Of a stretch of DNA of 6,617 bases, positions 1 to 5,513 are shown piece by piece. The translations under genes and the position numbers were made by a program. How positions within the stretch are numbered: position 1 is the stretch's first letter; the number at the start of each line of letters is the position of its first letter. The stretch is taken from NCBI GenBank assembly GCA_025450375.1, contig JANWHO010000131.1, positions 1-6,617 of the forward strand, given 5' to 3'. The notes under the pieces are model-generated. The model saw nothing but the letters and a program-made list of their open reading frames with translations. It was not told the origin of the DNA and did no database searches. The stretch comes from Chloroflexota bacterium (GTDB taxonomy: Bacteria; Chloroflexota; UBA5177; JANWHV01).

Positions 1-326
1 GGTTTCGTCCCTCCGCAAGCAAATACCAGGAGCGCACGTGCGGCGGGGTGCAATTGCACATAGATGATAGACAGGCATTCGCCGGAGTGCGAACCGGCCT
101 GCACATCATAGCCACGATACGCGCTCTCTACCCGGAGCAAATGAACTGGATCCGTGATGACTCAGGCTCCTATAGTATTGACCTGCTGCTTGGCGGTGAC
201 ACCCCGCGCTCCGCTCTTGAGCGCGGTGACCAGGTGAACGAGATAGCCGCCTCCTGGTGGAACGAGATCAAGAGGTTTGAGGAAGAGCGTCGCGATATTC
301 TGCTTTACGGTCGCCCCAGTCACTGA
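1..326 (+). CDS. namZ: exo-beta-N-acetylmuramidase NamZ (DUF1343), C-terminal end only
   Basis: The reading frame is open from the left edge (first full codon at base 3) to TGA at 324-326, giving the last 107 residues. The GTG at 48 lies inside the domain and is not a start, because the family motif begins before it: F-R-P-S..K-Y, then C-G-G-V-Q-L-H, then V-R-T-G-L, then F/I-D-L-L-x-G and a closing I-L-L-Y. These are hallmarks of the C-terminal part of DUF1343. Characterised members (Bacillus subtilis NamZ/YbbC, GH171) are secreted or periplasmic exo-hydrolases that remove non-reducing-end MurNAc from wall fragments in peptidoglycan recycling. The N-terminal catalytic Rossmann-like domain and any signal peptide lie outside the window, so activity cannot be judged. 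The gene converges on the exporter operon, with 7 bp between the stop codons. Family assignment is firm; the exact specificity is inferred from the family. Confidence 0.85.
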   Translation, partial: FRPSASKYQERTCGGVQLHIDDRQAFAGVRTGLHIIATIRALYPEQMNWIRDDSGSYSIDLLLGGDTPRSALERGDQVNEIAASWWNEIKRFEEERRDILLYGRPSH

Positions 327-333
327 TTCAACG

Positions 334-1140
334 TCACCCACCGGCGCTGGTATAGGCGGCGAGCGCCCGTCGCCAGAGCCAGGCCGAGGCAAGGCTGCTA
401 ACCACGGCGCAGATCGGCGCGTAGAGGTAAAATCCCGGCATCGCGTGCCCCGTCAGCACGCCCGCCGGGACGGTCGCCGCGACCCCGAGGGGAAGCAGAT
501 AGGTGAAGAGCACCCTCAATGCTCCTCGATAGGCCCCACTGGGAAGGCCGGCCATATTCATCAACTCCTCGAAGAGGTAGCGCAGCCCATCCACCTTCAC
601 CACCCAGAAGGACAGGGTCATCACCATGAACAGGAGGTTGTAGAAGACGATCACGGCGCAGCCGATCAGGGCCGCGTAGCCGACTACCGCGCCGGCGGCG
701 ATCGCGGCGTGGCCCGCTCGCACTCCATAGACCACCAGGCCCAGGCCGATGGCGGCATTCAGGGCGGCGCCAAGGTTGATCTGGGCGCAGGTGAGGAGGA
801 AACGGGCGCTCACCGGCTTGACCAGGATAAAATCTAACTCGCCCCGACGCACCGCCTCGGGAATGGCCGTGATCGTATCCTCGGCGAAGAAATAGAGGAT
901 GCCCCGGACCAAACGGAAACTGCCATAGAGGACCAGAAGCGCCGGCAAATCCCAGCCCGCGATGCTGTTCGTCCGCAAGAACAGCACGCTGTAGAAAGCG
1001 AGGATCAAGGCGACCGTGGCCGCGTTCCGGGCCAGGCCCAGGAAGAAATCGCCCCGATAGGTCAACTGCGTCATCAGGGAGCGGCGAGCCAGGTAGATCC
1101 ACAGGCGGGCATGACGGCGGAAGGTACTTCGGATCATCAT
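334..1140 (-). CDS. ABC-2 type exporter permease, second subunit (COG3694-like)
   Basis: A 268-residue polytopic inner-membrane protein. Hydrophobic stretches lie near residues 39-56, 66-85, 121-140, 144-180, 208-228 and 237-256, fitting about six transmembrane helices. Between the second and third is the cytoplasmic motif R-R-G-E-L-D-F-I-L-V-K-P (residues 98-109), typical of this permease family and likely the coupling region that contacts the ATPase. The start is the first of a tandem ATG pair at 1140-1135. It lies 1 bp after the stop of the upstream permease and is preceded by GGGGA at suitable spacing. The frame continues upstream to 1224, but that extension overlaps the partner gene and reads as non-protein-like sequence. 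Last gene of the exporter operon, presumably pairing with the other permease as a heterodimer. The substrate is unknown. The family is often annotated as an uncharacterised ABC-2 system, and a cyanobacterial relative has been reported to export viologens (from memory). Confidence 0.88.
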   Translation of the reverse strand: MMIRSTFRRHARLWIYLARRSLMTQLTYRGDFFLGLARNAATVALILAFYSVLFLRTNSIAGWDLPALLVLYGSFRLVRGILYFFAEDTITAIPEAVRRGELDFILVKPVSARFLLTCAQINLGAALNAAIGLGLVVYGVRAGHAAIAAGAVVGYAALIGCAVIVFYNLLFMVMTLSFWVVKVDGLRYLFEELMNMAGLPSGAYRGALRVLFTYLLPLGVAATVPAGVLTGHAMPGFYLYAPICAVVSSLASAWLWRRALAAYTSAGG

Positions 1141-1141
1141 T

Positions 1142-1963
1142 TCACATCCCCACCGCGCTATAGCGGCGCAGCCCCCAGACCCAGAGAAAGCGCCCCACGA
1201 TGGCCAGCGCCGCCAGCCAGCCAAACTGCCCGAGGAGCCCCAGGGCGATTTGCCCAGGGTCGAGTTTGCCCAGGAATACTTCCACCGGGAAGGAGAAGGT
1301 GTAGCGGAAGGCGAGGACGTTCAGCGGCCCAAGCAGCCAATTGGGGAAGAGGGAGAGCGGCACCAACTCGCCCGAGGCGAGGATAAGCAGGAGATCGTAG
1401 ATCTCGAACAGGTTCCCCGTGTTAGTAGTCCAGAACGCAATCACGCCGAGGATGATTTCCAGTTCGATGAAGATGACCGTACTGGCCAGGGTGGATATCG
1501 CCGCCGTCGCGATCCGGGACGCGCTGAGCGCCAGATGCAGATCCTGGCGGAAATAGATCACCAGGGCCAGGTAGAGTGGGAGAGCCAGCCCCAGGTTGAT
1601 CAGCTTCCAGCATTGCTCGCCGAGCACCTGGGGCGTCAGGGCGGCATACGGCTTGAGCAACTGGTGGGCCAGCGATCCATCCTTGATCGCCCGCGCGATC
1701 TGGAAGTTGATCCGCCCACCAATCACATACCAGGCAAAGGCGATCACCAGGTAGTAGGTGATCATCTCGCCGCGGCTGAAGCCGCCCACCGTATCACGGC
1801 CGCCGTAGATAGCCAGCCAGGCCACGATGGCGAAGAGCGGCGGCAGGGCGCCCTGGACGACCCAGACCACGTTCGTGGTGCGATAGGTCAGACTTTCGGC
1901 CAGGCAGGTCCGGAAGAGGGCCCGATATGGGCCACCCGCGCGCCGGGGCAGCGAATTCATCAT
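1142..1963 (-). CDS. ABC-2 type exporter permease, first subunit (COG4587-like)
   Basis: A 273-residue integral membrane protein with hydrophobic segments near residues 32-53, 67-84, 120-137, 153-178, 188-214 and 238-264. The loop I-K-D-G-S-L-A-H-Q-L-L-K-P-Y (93-106) is the counterpart of the RGELD..LVKP motif in the second permease. This shows the two are diverged paralogues forming one heterodimeric pore. The ATG at 1963-1961 overlaps the TGA of the ATPase gene (ATGA at 1963-1960), a sign of translational coupling. GGAAG (1975-1971) sits 7 nt upstream as ribosome binding site. A second ATG follows immediately at 1960, so the true start could be one codon later. The stop at 1144-1142 is followed after 1 bp by the next permease. 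Function as the membrane part of an ABC exporter is secure; the direction (export) is a family inference from the absence of a binding protein; the cargo is unknown. Confidence 0.88.
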   Translation of the reverse strand: MMNSLPRRAGGPYRALFRTCLAESLTYRTTNVVWVVQGALPPLFAIVAWLAIYGGRDTVGGFSRGEMITYYLVIAFAWYVIGGRINFQIARAIKDGSLAHQLLKPYAALTPQVLGEQCWKLINLGLALPLYLALVIYFRQDLHLALSASRIATAAISTLASTVIFIELEIILGVIAFWTTNTGNLFEIYDLLLILASGELVPLSLFPNWLLGPLNVLAFRYTFSFPVEVFLGKLDPGQIALGLLGQFGWLAALAIVGRFLWVWGLRRYSAVGM

Positions 1964-2955
1964 GGGGTACTTCCGGCGTCGGGCGCCTGGAACAGTCCGG
2001 CGATCACCTCTTCCAGTCCGGGGTCACGCACATCCAGATCGTCGACCGGATAGCGCCCCAGCAGCGCCGCCGCCTGCTGGGAGTGACCGGCGCGAGGGAC
2101 GGCCAGGGTGGCGGAGAGGCCATCCTCATAGGACACAACGCTGCCAAACTCCTCAAGCTCCCCCCTGGGGACGGGTACCGTGAAGACCACGCTGATGTAC
2201 TTCGTGGGGGCGTGGCGTTCAATCAGCCGCGAGACGGCGCCGTCGAAGATGAGCCGCCCCTGGTTGATCACCATCACTCGGGGACAGAGCATCTCCACGT
2301 CGTCCATATAGTGAGAGGTGAGGAGCACGGTGGTCCCGTAGCGGCGGTTGTAGAGGTGGAAGAACTCGCGGATGCGCTTTTGCACCACCACGTCGAGCCC
2401 GATCGTTGGTTCGTCGAGGAACAGCACTTGAGGCCGATGCAGGAGGGCGGCGACGAGCTCGCAGCGCATGCGTTGGCCCAGCGAGAGTTGCCGTACCTGC
2501 CGGTGCATCTCGTCGCCGATCCCCAGCAGATCCACCAACTCCGCAAGCGTGGCGCGAAACTGGCCGTCCGCCACCTCGTATATCTCGCGGTTGAGCACGA
2601 AGGTATCCATGGGCGGCAAATCCCACCAGAGCTGGCTTTTTTGCCCGGTCACCAGGGCGATCCGCCGCTTAAAGGCGGTCTCACGGCGGGATGGGAGATG
2701 ATCGAGCACCTGGACGGAGCCGCTGGTCGGATGGAGCAGCCCCGAAAGGATCTTGAGGGTGGTAGTCTTCCCGGCCCCGTTTGGTCCGAGAAAGCCGACC
2801 ATCTCGCCGGCCTCCACGGAAAAACTGATCCGGTCGACCGCTTGCACCTCGACCCGAGCCCGGTGGACCAGGGAGCGGAGCGCGGCCCCCATCCCCTCCG
2901 CCCGGCGATAGGTGTGATACGACTTACATAGATCCTCTACGTGAATGATGGACAT
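1960..2955 (-). CDS. ABC exporter ATP-binding protein (COG4586-like)
   Basis: A 331-residue cytoplasmic ATPase that powers the two downstream permeases. Walker A is GPNGAGKTT (57-65), the Q-loop region is VTGQKSQLWWDLP (102-114), the ABC signature is LSLGQ (157-161), Walker B is VLFLDEP (177-183), the D-loop is GLD (186-188) and the switch histidine is H215 in TSHYMDD. Every catalytic motif is intact. The QLWWDLP segment and an N-terminal insert of about 15 residues between beta strands (around 18-36) are characteristic of the COG4586 subgroup. Residues from about 245 on form the accessory C-terminal domain common in drug-exporter ATPases. I chose the ATG at 2955 because AGGAG (2969-2965) lies 9 nt upstream; the ATG at 2961 leaves only 3 nt. 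The frame stays open upstream to 3549, but that stretch overlaps the peptidase gene. First gene of a three-gene operon with ATGA coupling. Confidence 0.92.
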   Translation of the reverse strand: MSIIHVEDLCKSYHTYRRAEGMGAALRSLVHRARVEVQAVDRISFSVEAGEMVGFLGPNGAGKTTTLKILSGLLHPTSGSVQVLDHLPSRRETAFKRRIALVTGQKSQLWWDLPPMDTFVLNREIYEVADGQFRATLAELVDLLGIGDEMHRQVRQLSLGQRMRCELVAALLHRPQVLFLDEPTIGLDVVVQKRIREFFHLYNRRYGTTVLLTSHYMDDVEMLCPRVMVINQGRLIFDGAVSRLIERHAPTKYISVVFTVPVPRGELEEFGSVVSYEDGLSATLAVPRAGHSQQAAALLGRYPVDDLDVRDPGLEEVIAGLFQAPDAGSTP

Positions 2956-2964
2956 GGACATATT

Positions 2965-2969
2965 CTCCT
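2965..2969 (-). promoter_or_regulatory. Shine-Dalgarno of the exporter ATPase
   Basis: AGGAG on the minus strand. It favours the ATG at 2955 (9-nt spacer) over the ATG at 2961 (3-nt spacer). It is complementary to CTCCTG at 2990-2985 in the same leader, so it can be hidden in a hairpin. Confidence 0.65.
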
Positions 2970-3088
2970 GGCCTCTTATGGGAGCAGGAGGGTACGCCCA
3001 ACCCGCCGCGCCCTCCATGCTGGAGGGTAGCGGCGGACCAATGCGTCCATCCCGCTGCTTACACCGACGCGGAAGCGGTAAGCAGCGG
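2965..3088 (-). promoter_or_regulatory. structured 5' leader of the exporter operon (three hairpins)
   Basis: Read in the direction of the exporter mRNA, three inverted repeats follow each other. Hairpin 1 (3088-3052) is a perfect 11-bp stem CCGCTGCTTAC/GTAAGCAGCGG with a 15-nt loop. Hairpin 2 (3036-3003) has an outer 7-bp stem CCGCCGC/GCGGCGG, a small internal loop, an inner 7-bp stem CCCTCCA/TGGAGGG and a 3-nt loop. Hairpin 3 (2990-2965) pairs CTCCTG with CAGGAG, which contains the ribosome binding site. GGAGGG of hairpin 2 (3016-3011) can instead pair with CCCTCC (2992-2987), which would open hairpin 3. Such either/or pairing suggests translational control. I matched it to no known riboswitch class, and GC-rich DNA makes chance stems fairly common. 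Confidence 0.4.
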
Positions 3089-3115
3089 TTTAGCCGTTTT
3101 TCTGTAAGACAATCA

Positions 3116-3131
3116 GACGCCAGACGGCGTC
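3116..3131. repeat. 16-bp perfect dyad GACGCC-AGAC-GGCGTC
   Basis: A perfect 6+4+6 inverted repeat in the exporter/peptidase spacer, upstream of the hairpin region and followed on the minus strand by an AT-richer patch (3089-3115). It could be a regulator site or a small RNA stem. The short CAGACG direct repeat (3114-3119 and 3121-3126) overlaps it. No function can be assigned from sequence alone. Confidence 0.35.
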
Positions 3132-3173
3132 GCGGGCCACAAGCGGCACGGATGATCCTTTCGGCCAGGGAGG

Positions 3174-3189
3174 GCGGTATGTGTACCGC
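3174..3189. promoter_or_regulatory. candidate operator dyad GCGGTA-TGTG-TACCGC
   Basis: A perfect 16-bp inverted repeat (6+4+6). It lies just downstream of the candidate minus-strand -10 box, at the expected start site of the exporter transcript, and in the -35 zone of the candidate plus-strand promoter. A dimeric repressor bound here could control both divergent transcripts. This is inferred from symmetry and position; no specific regulator family is recognised. Confidence 0.4.
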
Positions 3190-3196
3190 ATCCCCT

Positions 3197-3225
3197 ATGC
3201 TACTATGGCCTTCGGTGACGCGCAA
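3197..3225 (-). promoter_or_regulatory. candidate sigma70-type promoter of the exporter operon
   Basis: On the minus strand TTGCGC (3225-3220) and TAGCAT (3202-3197) are separated by 17 bp, matching three and four of six consensus positions. Transcription would start near 3190 and give a leader of roughly 230 nt that includes all three hairpins. This is the best pair found in the spacer, but the match is weak. Confidence 0.3.
3201..3206 (+). promoter_or_regulatory. candidate -10 box of the peptidase gene
   Basis: TACTAT (four of six matches to TATAAT), with TATGCT directly before it at 3196-3201. Transcription would begin near 3213, about 70 nt before the peptidase start. No convincing -35 hexamer lies upstream; the 16-bp dyad occupies that place instead. 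It overlaps the minus-strand -10 candidate, so the two promoters would compete for polymerase. Confidence 0.25.
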
Positions 3226-3280
3226 GCAGGGGCCGTGCCGGTTCGCCGCTTGGCAGCATAGGGCGGAAAAGGAGTGAGGC

Positions 3281-3814
3281 ATGGAAGTACGGATTGAGCG
3301 GAGCGATCGGCGGGTGCGAAGTATCTCCGCCCGCATGGATGGGAGCGTGATGATCGTGAAGGCGCCGGCTAGAATGACCGATGCCGAACTGGCTCCCTTC
3401 ATCACCAAGCTGCGCACGCGGTTGGAACGGCAGGCGCTACGGCCCGCGTTGACCCTGGAAGCCAAGGATCTCGAGAAGCGGGCGGCGGCCCTCAACGCGC
3501 GGTATCTCGGTGGGAAGCCGCGCCCGCGTTCTGTCCGCTGGGTCACCAATCAGGGTGCGCGCTGGGGGAGTTGCACCCCATCCACCGGCGATATCCGTCT
3601 CTCGCATGTGCTCCGCGACTATCCCGGCTGGGTGCTGGACGCGGTGATCGTCCATGAGTTGGCTCACCTCCATGTAGCAGGGCACGAACCGGCCTTTTGG
3701 GCCCTGGCCAATCGCTATCCGCTGACTGAGCGGGCCCGCGGGTTTCTGATCGCCAAATCGGGCCGCGAGGACGAGGCAGCATGGTCCGACGACGAGGCGC
3801 CAATGGACCAGTGA
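3281..3814 (+). CDS. YgjP-like zinc metallopeptidase (DUF45, COG1451)
   Basis: A 177-residue soluble protein without signal peptide or membrane segment. The gluzincin core is complete. HELAH (125-129) gives two zinc-binding histidines and the catalytic glutamate E126, and H135 in H-E-P-A-F-W is the expected third ligand. The family-typical W-G-S-C (95-98) and I-R-L-S-H (105-109) precede it. The N-terminal part, with I-E-R-S-D-R-R-V-R-S-I-S (5-16) and a G-S-V-x-I-x-x-P-A-R-M stretch, matches the usual beginning of the domain. The protein is therefore full length, though compact compared with many members of about 230 residues. AGGAG (3270-3274) lies 6 nt before the ATG and fixes the start. The acidic tail after residue 160 looks disordered. 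The substrate of this family is largely unknown. It is divergent from the exporter and 67 bp upstream of the nucleotidase in the same direction; a functional link to either is unproven. Confidence 0.9.
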   Translation: MEVRIERSDRRVRSISARMDGSVMIVKAPARMTDAELAPFITKLRTRLERQALRPALTLEAKDLEKRAAALNARYLGGKPRPRSVRWVTNQGARWGSCTPSTGDIRLSHVLRDYPGWVLDAVIVHELAHLHVAGHEPAFWALANRYPLTERARGFLIAKSGREDEAAWSDDEAPMDQ

Positions 3815-3820
3815 GCAACC

Positions 3821-3826
3821 TATACT
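3821..3826 (+). promoter_or_regulatory. candidate -10 box of the 5'-nucleotidase gene
   Basis: TATACT matches five of six consensus positions and lies 6 bp after the peptidase stop codon. A transcript from it would begin near 3833, with a leader of about 50 nt. No clear -35 box is found at 16-18 bp. It suggests the nucleotidase may have its own promoter as well as readthrough from the peptidase gene. Confidence 0.35.
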
Positions 3827-3834
3827 GAAGCAGA

Positions 3835-3852
3835 GCGGCGCCTTGGTGCCGC
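3835..3852 (+). repeat. short hairpin in the peptidase-nucleotidase gap
   Basis: GCGGCGC and GTGCCGC form a 7-bp stem (one G-U pair) around the tetraloop CTTG. No T-run follows (CGTCCTAATC comes next), so it is not a normal intrinsic terminator. It may stabilise the mRNA or end of the leader. Confidence 0.35.
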
Positions 3853-3881
3853 CGTCCTAATCACAGGGAGGGGAAAACGGC

Positions 3882-5447
3882 ATGACCACCTCATCGCGCC
3901 CCCGATACACCGGCAACCGGCTGCGGGCCGCCAGTCTCGGCCTCGGGCTTCTCTCATTGCTCGCGATCTCCGGGCTGGGCAGCGGCGCGCCGTCCGCGCG
4001 GGCGGCCGCTCCTCGTGACACCGGTACGGCGCTGACCATCATGCACTTCAACGACGACTACGAACTGACCCCGACCAGCAGCCTGGGCGGGATGGACTAC
4101 CTGGCGGGCCAGATCGACCAGGTGCGCCAGCAAGACCCGAAGGCGCTGCTCCTGTTCGCGGGCGATGTCCTCTCGCCCTCCGTCGAATCATCGGTCTTTC
4201 TGGGCGGTCAGATGATCGCCGCCTTCAACCGGCTAGGGGTGACCGCCGCTACGTTTGGCAATCATGAATTCGATCGGGGAGATGCCCCGCTGGCCTATCG
4301 CGTCTCCTCCTCGCATTTCCCCTGGCTGAGCAGCAATGTGGTCGTCACCGCCAGCGGGAAGCCCTTTCCCGGCGCCGTGTCCACCAAGATCGTGACCAAC
4401 CACGGGGTGAAAGTGGGTTTGCTCGGCCTACTCACTCCGGAAACCTACGCCCTCTCGAAGCCCGGTCCCGAGTTGACCATCGAGCCGGTGATCTCCGCCG
4501 CCCGGACCGCTATGCGGAGTTTGCTGGCCCAGGGCGCCACGGTAATCGTGGCCATCACCCATCAGGACATGAGCGACGACATCGCCCTGGCCACCGCCCT
4601 TCCGCGGATCGACCTGATCGTGGGTGGGCATGACCATCTGCGGTGGGAGGCCACGGTAGGCCATACCTTGATCACCAAGTCGGAATCCGATGCCCACTAC
4701 CTGGGAGTGGCCACGATCAACGTGGGCGCCAATGGGCGGGTGATCTCCATGCTGGAGCAAGATCTGACCATCGATCCGGCCGTGACCACCCCCGATCCCG
4801 CGATGACCAAGCTGGTCAAGGGGTATGAATCGCAGCTCAGCAAGAACCTGAACGTGGTGATCGGGAAAACCACGGTGCCGCTAGACGCCCGCGAAATCAC
4901 GATCCGTCAGAAGGAAAGCGCGCTGGGCGACTACATTGCCGACGCTATGCGGGCCGCCACCGGGACCGACATCGCGATCACCAATAGCGGCGGCATCCGG
5001 ACGGACGCCATCGCCCCGGCCGGGCCGATCACCCGGAAGACCATTCTTAGCTTCCTCCCCTTCGGTGATCTGCTGGTGACCGAGAAGGTGACTGGGGCCC
5101 AGGTATGGGCGGCGCTGGACAACGGGGTCAGCCAGGTAGCCAATGGGGCTGGGCGCTTCCCCCAGGTCTCCGGCCTCACCTTCACCTGGAAACTGAGCCG
5201 GCCCGCCGCTCATCGAGTGACCTCGGTGACTATTGGCGGCCAGCCGATCTCCCTCACCCAGACCTACACCCTGGCCACCAATGACTACATGCTGGGCGGC
5301 GGTGATGGTTACACCTCACTATCTCAGGGCACGACGATCGTCGGACCCACCGGCGCCACCCTGCTGGCTACCGTGGTGATTGCCGCCGTGAAGAAGGACG
5401 GCACGATCTCCCCGGTTACCGACGGGCGGGACACCGAAACCCGCTAA
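3882..5447 (+). CDS. exported 5'-nucleotidase / UshA-like metallophosphoesterase
   Basis: A 521-residue two-domain enzyme of the UshA/CD73 family, which hydrolyses extracellular nucleotides (and often UDP-sugars) to recover nucleosides and phosphate. A Sec signal peptide is clear: basic N-region with R6, R8 and R13, hydrophobic core about 16-34, cleavage after A-R-A (39-41). There is no lipobox, so the protein is free outside the membrane. The metallophosphatase domain (about 51-285) has N-D-D-Y (57-60), G-D (94-95), G-N-H-E-F-D (126-131), H227 and G-G-H-D-H (248-252). The C-terminal nucleotide-binding domain (about 325-480) has E-S-A-L-G-D (345-350), N-S-G-G-I-R (368-373), L-P-F-G-D (392-396) and G-G-G-D-G-Y (472-477). 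The histidine of the usual D-x-H metal motif is tyrosine (Y60). I recall an NDxYE subgroup, so this is probably a natural variant rather than decay. GGAGG (3867-3871) is 10 nt before the ATG. Transcription ends at a strong terminator 15 bp after the stop. Confidence 0.9.
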   Translation: MTTSSRPRYTGNRLRAASLGLGLLSLLAISGLGSGAPSARAAAPRDTGTALTIMHFNDDYELTPTSSLGGMDYLAGQIDQVRQQDPKALLLFAGDVLSPSVESSVFLGGQMIAAFNRLGVTAATFGNHEFDRGDAPLAYRVSSSHFPWLSSNVVVTASGKPFPGAVSTKIVTNHGVKVGLLGLLTPETYALSKPGPELTIEPVISAARTAMRSLLAQGATVIVAITHQDMSDDIALATALPRIDLIVGGHDHLRWEATVGHTLITKSESDAHYLGVATINVGANGRVISMLEQDLTIDPAVTTPDPAMTKLVKGYESQLSKNLNVVIGKTTVPLDAREITIRQKESALGDYIADAMRAATGTDIAITNSGGIRTDAIAPAGPITRKTILSFLPFGDLLVTEKVTGAQVWAALDNGVSQVANGAGRFPQVSGLTFTWKLSRPAAHRVTSVTIGGQPISLTQTYTLATNDYMLGGGDGYTSLSQGTTIVGPTGATLLATVVIAAVKKDGTISPVTDGRDTETR

Positions 5448-5461
5448 TCCCCTCGCCGGAG

Positions 5462-5505
5462 CGCGGAAGGGCCAGGCCGCACACGGCTTGGCCCTTCCGC
5501 GTTTT
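5462..5505 (+). terminator. intrinsic terminator of the 5'-nucleotidase gene
   Basis: An 18-bp stem (5462-5479 with 5484-5501) containing a single G-U pair at 5475/5488, a CACA tetraloop and then TTTT (5502-5505). It begins 14 bp after the TAA. The long GC-rich stem plus T-run on the plus strand is a textbook rho-independent terminator; there is no matching T-run for the minus strand. Confidence 0.9.
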
Positions 5506-5513
5506 CCGTAACC

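Noticed and set aside
343..367. GGCGCT/AGCGCC inverted repeat near the end of the second permease gene as terminator
   Set aside because: A 6-bp stem with a 13-nt loop, inside the coding region and without a T-run on either strand.
1250..2053. 267-codon plus-strand open frame opposite the first permease
   Set aside because: Gln/Arg/Glu-rich shadow of a hydrophobic membrane protein gene, with no ribosome site or family resemblance.
1927..2931. 334-codon plus-strand open frame opposite the ATPase gene
   Set aside because: It is antisense to a gene with all ABC motifs, and its His/Gly/Glu-rich product looks like no family; long antisense frames are common in GC-rich DNA.
2962..3088. T-box leader in front of the exporter
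   Set aside because: The GGAGGGCGCGGCGG stretch only loosely recalls the T-box AGGGTGGnACCGCG core; the TGGnACCGCG part is missing and no specifier stem is evident.
3089..3112. TTGTCT...TAAACC on the minus strand as exporter promoter
   Set aside because: The spacer is only 14 bp and the -10 match is poor; the TTGCGC/TAGCAT pair further upstream has a 17-bp spacer.
2945..3277. 110-codon plus-strand frame filling the spacer and ending 3 bp before the peptidase start
   Set aside because: It begins inside the ATPase gene antisense, has Arg/Ser-rich composition typical of random frames and no ribosome site; its apparent spacing to the peptidase is probably chance.
2956..3549. Long N-terminal extension of the exporter ATPase frame, including in-frame ATG codons such as the one at 3018-3016
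   Set aside because: The extension lacks a ribosome binding site, reads as unstructured Arg/Pro-rich sequence, and runs antisense through the peptidase gene; the AGGAG before 2955/2961 marks the true start.
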